A stretch of DNA of 64,000 bases from Dehalococcoidia bacterium UBA2158 (GCA_002328185.1 DCWQ01000007.1:1-64000); one strand, 5' to 3'; counted from the first letter of the stretch, positions 34,975 through 45,738 are shown. The notes: generated from the letters alone by a model not told the origin. Program-made: numbers and translations.

Positions 34975-35277
34975 ATGCCTAAGGTACATGACCGCGGCGG
35001 TTGGCCCAACGACGACGCTATCGATCCTGACGAGCATGAGATGGAGGAATGGGAACGCCAAGTTGACGCTTTGAACGGCGTTCTCGGCGACAAGGGCCTC
35101 AAAAACACCGACCAGTTGCGGCGGGCCATCGAGAGCCTGGACCTGAAGACCTACGAGTCGTTGGCCTACTACGAGAAGTGGACCGCGGCGATGGAGATGC
35201 TCCTGGTTGAGCAGGGCGTGATGACCAAAGAAGAGATCGACGCCAAGATGGCCTCCCTCGCCCAGGACAAGAAGTAG
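34975..35277 (+). CDS. Nitrile hydratase/thiocyanate hydrolase beta-type subunit (N-terminal half of NHase beta)
   Basis: The 100-residue protein matches only the N-terminal, helical half of a nitrile hydratase beta subunit. It begins PKVHDRGGWPN, which is the usual VHDxGG start, and includes WERQVDALNGVL and SYYEKW-like AYYEKWTAAMEMLLVEQGV. In thiocyanate hydrolase (ScnB) and toyocamycin nitrile hydratase the beta subunit is likewise split into two genes. AGGAGCTAGAG precedes the ATG. The next gene starts three bases later. Confidence 0.85.
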   Translation: MPKVHDRGGWPNDDAIDPDEHEMEEWERQVDALNGVLGDKGLKNTDQLRRAIESLDLKTYESLAYYEKWTAAMEMLLVEQGVMTKEEIDAKMASLAQDKK

Positions 35278-35279
35278 CC

Positions 35280-35576
35280 ATGGCCGCCAACGTTACTGAG
35301 AAATTCCAGGCCGGCGACCAGGTGCGCATCAGAGTGGGGGTACCACTGACACATTTCCGGACCCCAGAATACATCCAGGGCAAGCTGGGTAGAGTCCAGT
35401 TATCATGGGGCGCTTTCCCAAACCCCGAAGGTCTGGCCTATGGTAAGGACGGTCTCCCGGCTCAGCCCCTGTATCTGATCGAATTCGCCCAAACTGACCT
35501 CTGGCGAGATTACAAAGGCGCAGCCAGCGACACGCTGATGATAGATGTTTACGAGAACTGGCTGGAAACGATTTAA
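35280..35576 (+). CDS. Nitrile hydratase/thiocyanate hydrolase alpha-type subunit (C-terminal half of NHase beta)
   Basis: The 98-residue protein corresponds to the SH3-like C-terminal half of a nitrile hydratase beta subunit. It includes FQAGDQVRIRV, the HFRTPEYIQGKLGRV segment, and YLIEFAQTDLW near the end. HFRTPxYxRG is a hallmark of the family. Together with the preceding gene it makes a complete beta-like chain in two pieces, in the order of scnB-scnA. It is the middle gene of a three-gene operon. Confidence 0.87.
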   Translation: MAANVTEKFQAGDQVRIRVGVPLTHFRTPEYIQGKLGRVQLSWGAFPNPEGLAYGKDGLPAQPLYLIEFAQTDLWRDYKGAASDTLMIDVYENWLETI

Positions 35577-35614
35577 CCCCAAGCCTAGTCACCATCGAGA
35601 CAGGAGAGATTCCC

Positions 35615-36250
35615 ATGGTAACTAACGGACACGAAGACGGACACAACCACGGAGACAACGCCGAGTATTATTCCCTGCGGGCGCAGGCGATGCAGGCGCT
35701 GTTGATAGAGAAGGGCGTCTGCACGCTCGCCGACATCCTGACCATGGCCGACAAGATCGATTCCCGCTCGCCGGAGGATGGCGCCAAGATCCTGGCCCAT
35801 GCCTGGGTCGACCCCGAATACAAGAAGCGCCTCTTGGCCGACGCCGAGCCCGCCTTCTTGGAGCTGGGCTACGACCTCCCCGAGACTTCGCCCAAGATCA
35901 CAGTCATCGAGAACACGGACGATGTCCACAGCATGGCGGTGTGCACGCTGTGTTCCTGCTTCCCCAGGGCCATCATCGGTCGGCCGCCTGCCTGGTACAA
36001 AGGCTTGGCCTACCGTTCTAGGGTGGTCGTTGATCCCCGGGGCGTGCTGGAAGAATTCGGAACGGAACTTGATGAATCGGTCCAGGTGCGAGTCATCGAC
36101 AGCAGCGCCGACTACCGCTACCTGATCCTTCCCAAGCGGCCCGCCGGCACCGAGGGCATGATCGAGGAAGAACTGGCCAAACTGATCACCCAGGAGAGCA
36201 TGATCGGCGTCGGCCTAGCGCTGTCGCCCGAGTCTGTTAAAACCATCTAA
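35615..36250 (+). CDS. Metal-binding subunit of cobalt-type nitrile hydratase/thiocyanate hydrolase
   Basis: The 211-residue protein is the catalytic metal subunit (alpha of nitrile hydratase, gamma of thiocyanate hydrolase). It has the claw motif VCTLCSC at 109-115, where Cys110, Cys113 and Cys115 hold a low-spin metal. Thr at 111 is typical of the cobalt type. PPAWYKGLAYRSRVVVDPR follows, as in the family. The residue after the claw, FPRAIIGR, differs from the usual YPWPVLGL. With the split beta genes upstream this is the third gene of a scnBAC-like operon. Substrates could be nitriles, thiocyanate or related compounds. No activator or cobalt transporter gene is seen beside it. Confidence 0.9.
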   Translation: MVTNGHEDGHNHGDNAEYYSLRAQAMQALLIEKGVCTLADILTMADKIDSRSPEDGAKILAHAWVDPEYKKRLLADAEPAFLELGYDLPETSPKITVIENTDDVHSMAVCTLCSCFPRAIIGRPPAWYKGLAYRSRVVVDPRGVLEEFGTELDESVQVRVIDSSADYRYLILPKRPAGTEGMIEEELAKLITQESMIGVGLALSPESVKTI

Positions 36251-36269
36251 CTCACCATATTGTCGTAAA

Positions 36270-36313
36270 AACAAGGCCCCTTCGGAGAGTATCCGAAGGG
36301 GCCTTGTTATTTT
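36270..36313 (+). terminator. Intrinsic terminator of the nitrile hydratase-like operon
   Basis: A perfect 17-bp stem AACAAGGCCCCTTCGGA / TCCGAAGGGGCCTTGTT with a five-base loop is followed by ATTTTC. It lies 20 bp after the last stop. Confidence 0.92.
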
Positions 36314-36323
36314 CAAGTGTAGA

Positions 36324-36342
36324 GGCGGGTTAAAAACCCGCC
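36324..36342. repeat. Short palindrome GGCGGGTT/AACCCGCC
   Basis: A perfect eight-base-pair stem with an AAA loop. It resembles the palindrome at 37945-37970 in type and is part of the repeat-rich gap before surE. Confidence 0.6.
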
Positions 36343-36392
36343 CTGTTAGTCGCAACCAACTTTAATGCCGCCAAGAAATTCCCAGCCCCACC

Positions 36393-36506
36393 ACGTTATT
36401 CCTGCGAAAGCAGGAGTCCACGGAACCTCCACACTGGAATTAATCACGAAGCAACCGTTTTGATTTTTGCCAAATACATGGATTCCGGCCTTCGCAGGAA
36501 TGACGG
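36393..36506. repeat. MITE-like element with terminal inverted repeats
   Basis: The left end (36393-36420) reads ACGTTATTCCTGCGAAAGCA and on to GGAGTCCA. The right end (36477-36506) is its imperfect inverse, ending CAGGAATGACGG. The interior has no reading frame. The ends match the outer pair of the nest at 24524-24671, so at least two copies of one element occur in this window. Without a transposase nearby, mobility is only inferred. Confidence 0.65.
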
Positions 36507-36521
36507 AAGGGGGCGACCGGG

Positions 36522-37331
36522 TTAGTCGGGCCGGTCCAGCATCTGCTGAGGTATGTCGCCCAGGAGCGCTTCCACGCCGGGCATGGCAGCAACGTTGCCC
36601 AATGCTAGGTGCAACGGCGTGATGGAGATGCAGCTATTCTTGATGGCAGCGATGTCGCTGTCGGGAGCGGGGGTCTCGGGGCTGGGCTTGTTCCGGGATA
36701 TCCAGTACCGTTTCTCCGGCCCAACGTTCTCGGCCCGGACGTTCTCGCCCCATGACCGTCCTCCCAGATGCGTCACCCGGACGCCGGCCACCTGGGCCAT
36801 CTCTATCTTCGGGATGTTCACGTTCAGAAACAGGGTGTCGCCGGTGTATTTTTCGAATTTCCCGGCCAGCGGCTTTAAGATCTTCTCGGCGATGTCGTAC
36901 TTGGTATTGGTCACAGCGGCCACTGAGATGGCAATGGTGTTGATGCCTCGGATGAAGCCCTGAACCGCGGCTCCGACTGTCCCAGAGACCATGACGTCCC
37001 AGCCGACGTTCGAGCCGGCGTTGATACCAGAGACCACCAGGTCCACGTCCTTGACCAGGGTTTCCAAGCCTAGGATGCAGCTATCACCAGGGGTGCCCTC
37101 GACCGAGAAGGCACTCACCGGATGCAGCCCCTTCCCTTCGGACTGAAACTCTGGCACCACCGTCCATTCGCCGGCTTTCACCGGGGCATGGAGGGTCAGG
37201 CTGGCGCCCACGCCGCTCTGTTGCCGGTCGGGCGCGACCACGACGACCTCGCCAACCTGCCGCAGGGCCCGGGCCGCGGCCCAGATGCCGGGGGCGGTGA
37301 TTCCGTCGTCGTTCACCACCAGTATCTTCAT
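36522..37331 (-). CDS. surE: 5'/3'-nucleotidase SurE
   Basis: SurE is a metal-dependent phosphatase of nucleoside monophosphates, linked to stationary-phase survival. The 269-residue protein has VVNDDG at the N-terminus (Asp metal ligands), the QQSGVGASLTL segment with the conserved Ser, and SGINAGSNVGWDVMVSGTV with the Asn ligand. The ATG at 37331 is chosen because AGGAG lies just upstream and family proteins start at MKILVVNDDG; the frame extends to 37370. It stands alone on the minus strand between two repeat-rich gaps. Confidence 0.95.
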   Translation of the reverse strand: MKILVVNDDGITAPGIWAAARALRQVGEVVVVAPDRQQSGVGASLTLHAPVKAGEWTVVPEFQSEGKGLHPVSAFSVEGTPGDSCILGLETLVKDVDLVVSGINAGSNVGWDVMVSGTVGAAVQGFIRGINTIAISVAAVTNTKYDIAEKILKPLAGKFEKYTGDTLFLNVNIPKIEMAQVAGVRVTHLGGRSWGENVRAENVGPEKRYWISRNKPSPETPAPDSDIAAIKNSCISITPLHLALGNVAAMPGVEALLGDIPQQMLDRPD

Positions 37332-37944
37332 GTTTCTCCTGCGTTTTTCGTGCGTGCGGAGCCCAATCATAGATATTGGGCAACGAGGAATATCTTATCA
37401 GGCGGGATATTTAAACACAAAAACTGCTGTTGAAACTAACACCGGTTCGGTGTGACCTCGAGTAAAACGAGGGGTCTCTTTGCTCTGGCCAAACAGGTCG
37501 AAGCTGAGCAAAGCGACTCCTCGTCGGTCTTTGGCGCTCCTCGGAATGACAGTGGCAGAAGGAGAGGCGCTACACACAGCGACTAAACGCCCTGTCGGTC
37601 AGGGGCCGCCACTGCACGCTGGGCCTCGTCGGCGATGACTTGCTTGGACCACTCTTCAGTGGGCAAGTCTAGGCGCTCATCGTGGCGGTCGATTAGCTCT
37701 TGCACGCCGCCGGTGCGCCGAACACTGCCCGCGTTGGCTTCAAGGCAAAATGGGATGGTCGACTCCAATCGGCGGTCCTATTCTTCGGATACCCGGTTGG
37801 AAGATTTCCCTTGGCGACAAAACCCAATCTTTCACGGCTTGGATTCCCTGCCGGTGGTTTTCAACGCTGTTACGACCTAAAACCCTGGCGAGGGAAGAGA
37901 CTCGGGACTAGCAGGACTCTGTCGAGCCGATGGGCGTAAATAAA
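37332..37944. other. Gene-poor gap with degraded repeats
   Basis: About 610 bases hold no gene I can support. The segment 37452-37554 contains palindromic pieces (CCTCG/CGAGG and TTTGCTC/GAGCAAA) of a dispersed repeat type ending in GGAATGACAG. The minus-strand frame 37583-37768 could encode a short polar peptide and might be the remnant of a lost gene, but no family is recognised. No tRNA or riboswitch fold is visible. The gap may be a deletion or insertion scar. Confidence 0.5.
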
Positions 37945-37970
37945 TAGGGGCACAGCATGCCGTGCCCCTA
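37945..37970 (-). terminator. Terminator-like palindrome after coxM
   Basis: TAGGGGCAC pairs with GTGCCCCTA around an eight-base loop. Read on the minus strand it is followed by TTTATTT, so it should end the coxSLM transcript 24 bases after the coxM stop. The same palindrome type is a common dispersed repeat, so its terminator role may be secondary. Confidence 0.6.
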
Positions 37971-37993
37971 CGTGTGTGCGACTAGTTCGGGGT

Positions 37994-38881
37994 CTAGTTG
38001 TGGTGAGCCAGGCCAGTGGCGTGGAAGATGGCGTGCTTAAGCTCGATGGCCGCCATGGCCCGGCGGTATTCGCCCGATGCGAAGACATCGCCAAGGATAT
38101 CCGAGCCTAGATCGCCGTCGATCAGCGCGGTTGCGGCGGCAATGTTGTCCGCGGTCAACTCAATCCCGTTCAGCGCAGCCTCCACCGACGGGCCCCGGGT
38201 GGGCTTCGGCGTGAGGCCGCCCACCGCTACCCTGGCACCAGTGCAGACACCGTTGTCCACGGTGACTACAACCCCGGCGCCTACCACCGCGAAGGAAGTG
38301 GCAGGGTGGGCCATCTTGGCGTACTCGGCGTGTTGGTTGGCCGCCAGGACCGGCATCTCGATGGCGGTGAGAATCTCGTTCTCCCCCAAAACGGTCTCGA
38401 AGGGTCCCGTAAAGAACTCGTCGGCCGATACGTTCCGAGAGCCTCGGCGGGTGATCCCGCCCTGGCCCTGGATGGTGAACACGGCGTCCATGACTGTCAA
38501 GACTGTTGGCAAGTCTGAAGCGGGGTCGGCGTGGGCGATGTTGCCGCCGATGGTCCCCCGGTTCCTGACCTGAGGGTCGCCGATCCCGTAGGCGGTCTCC
38601 CACAGTATTCCGGAGGCGTCCTTGACGACATGTGACTCAGCGATATCCGCGTGGGTGGTCAGAGCGCCGATGCGCAGGGTGCCGTTTTCCACGGATATGC
38701 CGCGCATCTCCTCAATGCCGCCGATGTCGATGACCATTGGCGGCCGGGCCAGGCGCAGCTTCATCATCGGAAGCAGGCTATGGCCGCCGGCCAGTATCTT
38801 GGCCCCATCGTTACTGCCCAGAAGCTGGATGGCCTCTGAGACTGAGTTGGCTTTCGTATATTCGAATTCTGTTGCAAACAT
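37994..38881 (-). CDS. FAD-binding subunit of form II CO-dehydrogenase-like molybdenum hydroxylase
   Basis: The 295-residue protein is the CoxM-type medium subunit that holds FAD and passes electrons from the iron-sulfur subunit to the acceptor. It has the FAD motifs AGGHSLLPMMKLRLA and TIGGNIAHADPASDLPTVL, both intact. It is the third gene of an S-L-M operon and starts three bases after the large-subunit stop. Physiological electron acceptors are not encoded here. The enzyme class includes xanthine dehydrogenases and other hydroxylases. Confidence 0.92.
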   Translation of the reverse strand: MFATEFEYTKANSVSEAIQLLGSNDGAKILAGGHSLLPMMKLRLARPPMVIDIGGIEEMRGISVENGTLRIGALTTHADIAESHVVKDASGILWETAYGIGDPQVRNRGTIGGNIAHADPASDLPTVLTVMDAVFTIQGQGGITRRGSRNVSADEFFTGPFETVLGENEILTAIEMPVLAANQHAEYAKMAHPATSFAVVGAGVVVTVDNGVCTGARVAVGGLTPKPTRGPSVEAALNGIELTADNIAAATALIDGDLGSDILGDVFASGEYRRAMAAIELKHAIFHATGLAHHN

Positions 38882-38884
38882 CGT

Positions 38885-41236
<2,352 letters not shown>

Positions 41237-41239
41237 GAA

Positions 41240-41704
41240 CTAACTCCTCTTGGCTTCGGCGGCCGCCAGAGTCGCCTTTACGATATTCTGATAGCCGGTG
41301 CAGCGGCAGATGTTGCCTTTGAGTCCTTCTCGCACCTCGTCTTCCGAGGGAGAGGGGTTCTTTCCGAGCAACTCGTCCACCGTGATGATCATGCCGGCGG
41401 TGCAGAAGCCGCACTGGAGACCATGGTTGTCCCAGAACGCTTCCTGTACTGGGTCCAATCCGCCCTCTGGGGCAATGCCCTCGATGGTGGTGATGTCGCT
41501 GCCGTTGGCCTGGACCGCCAGACAGGTGCAGGATTTCACCGTTTTGCCCTCCATCTTCACCACACAGGCGCCACATTGGCTGGTGTCGCATCCGATCTTG
41601 GTCCCGGTCAACCCCAAGTCGTCTCTGATGAAGTGGACCAATAGCGTGCGTGGTTCCACCTCTTTTTCGTGAGCTTTTCCATTCACCGTTACCTGAATAT
41701 TCAA
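41240..41704 (-). CDS. [2Fe-2S] small subunit of form II molybdenum hydroxylase (CoxS-like)
   Basis: The 154-residue subunit carries two [2Fe-2S] clusters. The plant-ferredoxin-type cluster is in [22 protein letters not shown] (ligands Cys, Cys, Cys and Cys; read in two parts) and the second is in CGFCTAGM with ICRCTGYQ. The start is TTG at 41704, with AGGGAG just upstream and family-like IQVTVNGK after it. An ATG at 41803 is in frame but falls inside the promoter. It is the first gene of the operon; the large subunit starts three bases after its stop. Confidence 0.93.
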   Translation of the reverse strand: MNIQVTVNGKAHEKEVEPRTLLVHFIRDDLGLTGTKIGCDTSQCGACVVKMEGKTVKSCTCLAVQANGSDITTIEGIAPEGGLDPVQEAFWDNHGLQCGFCTAGMIITVDELLGKNPSPSEDEVREGLKGNICRCTGYQNIVKATLAAAEAKRS

Positions 41705-41774
41705 GAGAACTCCCTTGCGTGGTGGATAGTGGCTTGCCAGGCGTGATTTAGCCTCAGGGGGCCGAAGTGCCCAG

Positions 41775-41803
41775 AGTATATACTTGGTCAGATACGCCGT
41801 CAA
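41775..41803 (-). promoter_or_regulatory. Promoter of the coxSLM operon
   Basis: On the minus strand TTGACG (41803-41798) and TATACT (41780-41775) are separated by exactly 17 bases, each one mismatch from consensus. The predicted start near 41768 gives a leader of about 64 bases to the TTG. Confidence 0.65.
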
Positions 41804-41872
41804 CGGGCATGAAACGATACTAACAGTTGCGCGAATTCCACCCTGGCACTATGCTTTCGTGAGTACCTAGAC

Positions 41873-41900
41873 TTGATACCCCTCAGGCTTACCGTAAAGT
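41873..41900 (+). promoter_or_regulatory. Promoter of lysA
   Basis: TTGATA at 41873-41878 and TAAAGT at 41895-41900 are separated by 16 bases. The predicted start near 41907 leaves about 17 bases before the ATG at 41924, including AAGGAA. No lysine riboswitch fits in this leader. Confidence 0.5.
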
Positions 41901-41923
41901 AAGGAACCCGATTAAGGAATACG

Positions 41924-43228
41924 ATGTTCCCACAGAGCGTTTTTCCCGATACCGCTGAAATAGACTCCCAAGGCCAATTGGTCCTGGGAGGTTGCAAAGC
42001 CATCGACTTGGCCGACGAGTACGGCACCCCTGTATACGTGCTGGACGAAGCCACTCTGCGCGCCCGCTGCCGCAGCTTCATAGGTGAGTTCCGCAAGCTA
42101 TACCCCGCCACCAACGTCAGTTATGCCTGCAAGGCCTACATCAACCCAGCCCTGGCCAAGATGTTCCAGGAGGAGGGCATGGGGTTTGACGTGGTCTCCG
42201 GCGGCGAGTTGGCTACAGCCATCAGTGCTGATATACCCATGGAGGAGGTCTATTTTCACGGGAATAACAAAACGCCTCAGGAGTTGGCGGAGGCGCTGGA
42301 GCACTCCATTGGCTGGGTAGTGGTGGACAGCTTCCATGAGATAGAGCTTCTGGACCGGTTGGCCGGAGAGGCCGGCAAGACCCAAGACATCCTGATCAGG
42401 GTCTCCCCCGGTGTCGACCCGCACACTCATGTGTACACGACCACTGGAACCTTGGATTCAAAATTCGGTTTCTCGATTCAGACCGGGCACGCCGCCGAAG
42501 CCATCCGCATGGGCTTAGCCGCCAAGAACCTGAACTTGCGCGGGCTGCACTTCCACCTGGGCTCACCCATCTTCGAGTTGGAGCCGTACCGCGTGGCCAT
42601 TGATCTGGTCTTGCGATTCGCCGCCGAGTTCCGGGAAGAGGGCCTTGAGATGCAGCGGTTCAGCCCCGGTGGTGGTTTCGCGATCGGATACATCAACAGT
42701 GACGAACCACCTCCTGTGTCCGCTTACGCCGAGGCCATCGTCTCCACCGTCACTGATACCTGTAAAGACCTAGGCATGGAGCGACCGTCCCTAGTCATCG
42801 AGCCCGGCCGGGCCATCATCGGACCCGCAGGCGTGGCCCTCTACCGCATTGGGGCGATCAAAGACGTGCCGGGCATCCGCAAGTTCGTCAGCGTTGACGG
42901 CGGCATGGGCGACAACATCCGGCCGGCCCTATACCAGGCGGAATATGAAGTGGTCGCCGCCACTAAAGCCAACCTTGATCCAACCGAAAAAGTTACTGTT
43001 GCAGGCAAGTATTGCGAGTCGGGAGACCTCCTGGCATCCGATATAATGCTGCCAAAGCTGGAATCTGGAGACCTCCTCGCCATCCCCGCAGCAGGAGCTT
43101 ACTGCCCCTCCATGGCTAGCAACTACAACATGAATCCCCGTCCGCCCATGGTCCTGGTGAAGGACGGGAAGAGCCGCCTGATCCGCAGGAGAGAGAGCTA
43201 CCAAGACATGATGCACTGCGACGTCTAG
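41924..43228 (+). CDS. lysA: Diaminopimelate decarboxylase
   Basis: LysA is a PLP enzyme that makes lysine from meso-diaminopimelate, the last step of lysine synthesis. The 434-residue protein has the Schiff-base lysine region NVSYACKAYINPALAK, the HFHLGS-type glycine-rich HFHLGSPIFE, the EPGRAIIGPAGVALYRIG phosphate-binding block, and KYCESGDLLASD with the catalytic Cys. GAYCPSMASNYNMNPRPPMVLV ends the core (seen in parts). Length is standard. The next gene, holB, has its own promoter. Confidence 0.95.
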   Translation: MFPQSVFPDTAEIDSQGQLVLGGCKAIDLADEYGTPVYVLDEATLRARCRSFIGEFRKLYPATNVSYACKAYINPALAKMFQEEGMGFDVVSGGELATAISADIPMEEVYFHGNNKTPQELAEALEHSIGWVVVDSFHEIELLDRLAGEAGKTQDILIRVSPGVDPHTHVYTTTGTLDSKFGFSIQTGHAAEAIRMGLAAKNLNLRGLHFHLGSPIFELEPYRVAIDLVLRFAAEFREEGLEMQRFSPGGGFAIGYINSDEPPPVSAYAEAIVSTVTDTCKDLGMERPSLVIEPGRAIIGPAGVALYRIGAIKDVPGIRKFVSVDGGMGDNIRPALYQAEYEVVAATKANLDPTEKVTVAGKYCESGDLLASDIMLPKLESGDLLAIPAAGAYCPSMASNYNMNPRPPMVLVKDGKSRLIRRRESYQDMMHCDV

Positions 43229-43256
43229 CCATGCCGGCAGTCATCACAACCAGTAA

Positions 43257-43284
43257 TTAACAACACCGTCTCATCGTCTAATAT
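43257..43284 (+). promoter_or_regulatory. Candidate promoter of holB-ricT
   Basis: TTAACA at 43257-43262 and TAATAT at 43279-43284 are separated by 16 bases. The predicted start near 43291 leaves about 15 bases before the ATG at 43306. Confidence 0.45.
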
Positions 43285-43305
43285 ACGAGTGGGATACAGG
43301 TTTTT

Positions 43306-44325
43306 ATGTGGACCATCTTCGGTCAAGACCATCTGCTCAATAGGCTTGAGCCCAGCCTGAAGCACCGCAGGCAGTCACATGCCTATCTGCTGTGCGGCCC
43401 ACCGCACGTGGGTAAGATGGCCCTTGCCATTAATCTATCTCAGGCCGTAAATTGTTTAGAAGGGCCTGGTGTGCCCTGTGGTTCGTGCACCCAATGCGCC
43501 AGGATCGCAGCCGGACACCACGCCGACATATCGACCCTTGCTCCCGGTCAGGGAGAAGAGGGCCGGTCCCCCAAAACAGTAATCGGCATAGATGCCATCA
43601 AAGAAGTTATCCACCGGGTGAGCTTGAACCCATTTGAGGGACAATTCAGCGTTGTGATCATAGACGGCGCCGAATCTATGAGTGACGAGGCAGCCAACGC
43701 ATTGTTAAAAACTCTGGAAGAACCGCCACCGAATACCATGTTCTTACTGCTAACGGCGGATCAGGAAGCGATCTTGCCCACTGTTCGCTCGCGCTGCCAA
43801 AGCATGAATCTGATACCAATTCCGAAGAATCAAATGGTAGAACGGCTGAAAGAAAGTCACCAAGCAACGCCGGAAATGGCGGACCAGTTGTTCCGACTGT
43901 CCCGGGGTTGTCTGGGATGGGCCATCGGCGCTTTGGAAGACCACCAAGTGCTGGAACAGCGGCAGGCCGACTTAGAAAAGTTGCAAGAGACCCTGGATGC
44001 AGGGTTGGAAACACGATTTACCTACGCCAACGAAGTCGCTTCCCTATTTGGCAGCGACCGCGACGCAGCCAAGGATTTATTGGCACTCTGGCTTCGTTGG
44101 TGGCGCGACCTCCTCTTGATCAAAGAGGGGGCCGAAGAATTCTTGCATAATTCGGACCACGCGGAGTCCTTAAAAAGCCAGGCTTCAGGCTTGAGTACGA
44201 CTGAGATCGTGCAGTTCACCAATCGCCTGATGCAGACCTTGTCCAATCTAGATAGCAACGTCAGTCCCAGACTGGCGATGGAAGTTTTGATGCTGAATCT
44301 ACCGATCGAAGCAGGTCAAGTATGA
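43306..44325 (+). CDS. holB: DNA polymerase III delta' subunit
   Basis: Delta' is part of the clamp loader that opens and loads the beta clamp. The 339-residue AAA+ protein has a P-loop-like CGPPHVGKMALAINL and zinc-binding cysteines in CLEGPGVPCGSCTQC. SVVIIDGAESMSDEAANALLKTLEEPP forms the Walker B and SRC-proximal segment (read in parts), and VRSRCQSM is the sensor SRC motif. It overlaps ricT by four bases (ATGA), indicating coupling. The holB-ricT order matches many Gram-positive and Chloroflexi genomes. Confidence 0.92.
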   Translation: MWTIFGQDHLLNRLEPSLKHRRQSHAYLLCGPPHVGKMALAINLSQAVNCLEGPGVPCGSCTQCARIAAGHHADISTLAPGQGEEGRSPKTVIGIDAIKEVIHRVSLNPFEGQFSVVIIDGAESMSDEAANALLKTLEEPPPNTMFLLLTADQEAILPTVRSRCQSMNLIPIPKNQMVERLKESHQATPEMADQLFRLSRGCLGWAIGALEDHQVLEQRQADLEKLQETLDAGLETRFTYANEVASLFGSDRDAAKDLLALWLRWWRDLLLIKEGAEEFLHNSDHAESLKSQASGLSTTEIVQFTNRLMQTLSNLDSNVSPRLAMEVLMLNLPIEAGQV

Positions 44326-45137
44326 CCCGCGTAGTGGGCGTCCGCTGGCGGGATGCCGACCCGGTGAGTTACGCCTCCGCCGGCAATTTTACGCTACCCT
44401 TGAATAGCCACGTTGTCGTGCAGTTGGAGAAATCCCAGGAGTTGGCCCGAGTCTGCCGTGAAGCCACCGAGCTGGTGGCCTGCCAGCCGGACTCAGAGCC
44501 GTCCGTCCGCGTGGTACGCAAGGCCACCGCTGGCGACCTGGGCCGACTGCAACAGAACCGCGAATCGGAGCAGAATACCTTCAAGATAGCCCGCGCCAAA
44601 GCCCGGGAACTGAATATCCCCATGAAGATAGTGGACGCCCACTACGCCTTCGACCGTTCCCGCATGGTGGTGACATTCGGCGCAGAGGGACGGGTGGACT
44701 TCCGCCCGCTGATCCGCGCCTTGAGTTCAGCCACCGGGGGCCGTGTGGAATTGCGGCAAGTGGGCGACCGGGACGTCGCCAAGCTGGCCGGGGGCATGGG
44801 CCGCTGCGGTAGCGATTTATGTTGCATACGATGGATGGACAAGTTTGAGTCCATATCCGTGCGCATGGCTAAAGAACAATCATTGCCCATCAGCGCGGAG
44901 GGTCTGGCCGGCGCCTGCGGCAGGCTGCGTTGCTGCCTACGCTTCGAGTATGAGCAATACCGACAGATCAACCGGGCGCTGCCCAAGGTCGGGGAATTGG
45001 TCGGGACTCCCAGCGGTTCCGCCACGGTCATCGTGGGGCACCGGCTTAAGGAAACCATATCGGTGCGCTACAGAGATGACCGGATCCTAGAGTTGCCCTT
45101 GGCCGAAGTCACCAGGAACCAGCCCTCCAAAAACTAG
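44322..45137 (+). CDS. ricT: PSP1-domain protein RicT/YaaT
   Basis: RicT (YaaT) in Bacillus joins RicA and RicF to bind [4Fe-4S] clusters and to direct RNase Y-mediated mRNA processing; here the partners are not visible. The 271-residue protein contains the PSP1 domain. It has cluster-type cysteines in GRCGSDLCCIRW and GACGRLRCCLRFEYEQY, the CxxC-rich signature of the family. FGAEGRVDFRPLIRALS is another conserved block. It overlaps holB by four bases. It converges with the HNH nuclease gene, four bases away. Confidence 0.92.
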   Translation: MTRVVGVRWRDADPVSYASAGNFTLPLNSHVVVQLEKSQELARVCREATELVACQPDSEPSVRVVRKATAGDLGRLQQNRESEQNTFKIARAKARELNIPMKIVDAHYAFDRSRMVVTFGAEGRVDFRPLIRALSSATGGRVELRQVGDRDVAKLAGGMGRCGSDLCCIRWMDKFESISVRMAKEQSLPISAEGLAGACGRLRCCLRFEYEQYRQINRALPKVGELVGTPSGSATVIVGHRLKETISVRYRDDRILELPLAEVTRNQPSKN

Positions 45138-45141
45138 CGCT

Positions 45142-45738
45142 TTAGTCCCTGATGGACCAGGGGATGTATATCTCCCATTCGTCCAGGATCACCCGGCTCT
45201 GAAGTATCAGGTATGGGTTGGGGTCCGGAGCGCGGGGTACCCTGCCCAACCGCATCTTAGCCTCGGCCGGAGTGCGTCCCGCTTTGTGGAGATTGCACCT
45301 GTTGCAGGCCGTGACCACGTTCTCCCAGGTGTGTGCGCCTTGCTGCCGGCGAGGGATAACATGATCCAGGGTTAGGTCATGGACTTTCTTGCCGCAATAC
45401 TGGCAGGTGAACTTGTCCCGTAGGAAAACTTCCTTCTTGGAGAGCTTCCGGGGCAGAAATGGCCGCTTGACCATGTAGGCCAACCGGATGACTGAGGGCG
45501 CGTCGATGTCTTGGGAAACGGTGTGGAGACACCCTTGGTGGTTCTCCAGGAGCTCGGCCTTACCTTTGGTGACGAGGACGATGGCGCGGCGGACGGTGCA
45601 GACGTTCACCGGGACGTAATTGAGGTTCAGGACTAGGACCGGCGCACGAATCAATGCGGCGACATCCACTGCCTCCGCAAGTCCATTTCCGGAAGCGCCG
45701 TTACCAGAAAACAGTTCTTTTTCTGCTTGGTCTACCAT
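45142..45738 (-). CDS. HNH endonuclease family protein
   Basis: The 198-residue protein has an HNH motif with structural zinc knuckle: CQYCGKKVHDLTLDHVIPRR, then ENVVTACNRCNLHKAGRTP. The DH of LDHV is the catalytic His position and CNRCN completes the finger. The N-terminal segment (APVLVLNLNYVPVNVCTVRRA) is the family-typical domain of small stand-alone HNH proteins that are widespread in Actinobacteria and Chloroflexi. Its role, possibly DNA repair, is unknown. There is no mobile intron or phage context. It is convergent with ricT. Confidence 0.9.
   Translation of the reverse strand: MVDQAEKELFSGNGASGNGLAEAVDVAALIRAPVLVLNLNYVPVNVCTVRRAIVLVTKGKAELLENHQGCLHTVSQDIDAPSVIRLAYMVKRPFLPRKLSKKEVFLRDKFTCQYCGKKVHDLTLDHVIPRRQQGAHTWENVVTACNRCNLHKAGRTPAEAKMRLGRVPRAPDPNPYLILQSRVILDEWEIYIPWSIRD

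Noticed and set aside
37583..37768. Short minus-strand frame in the gap after surE, possibly a gene remnant
   Set aside because: It has no recognised family, no ribosome site and no conserved motif. It is mentioned only in the gap description.
41704..41803. N-terminal 33 residues of the CoxS-like subunit from an upstream ATG
   Set aside because: The region holds a near-consensus promoter and the residues do not look like the family. The TTG at 41704 has a ribosome site.
45142..45738. Homing endonuclease or phage nuclease
   Set aside because: The HNH gene is in a housekeeping context with no intron, intein, integrase or phage genes around it.
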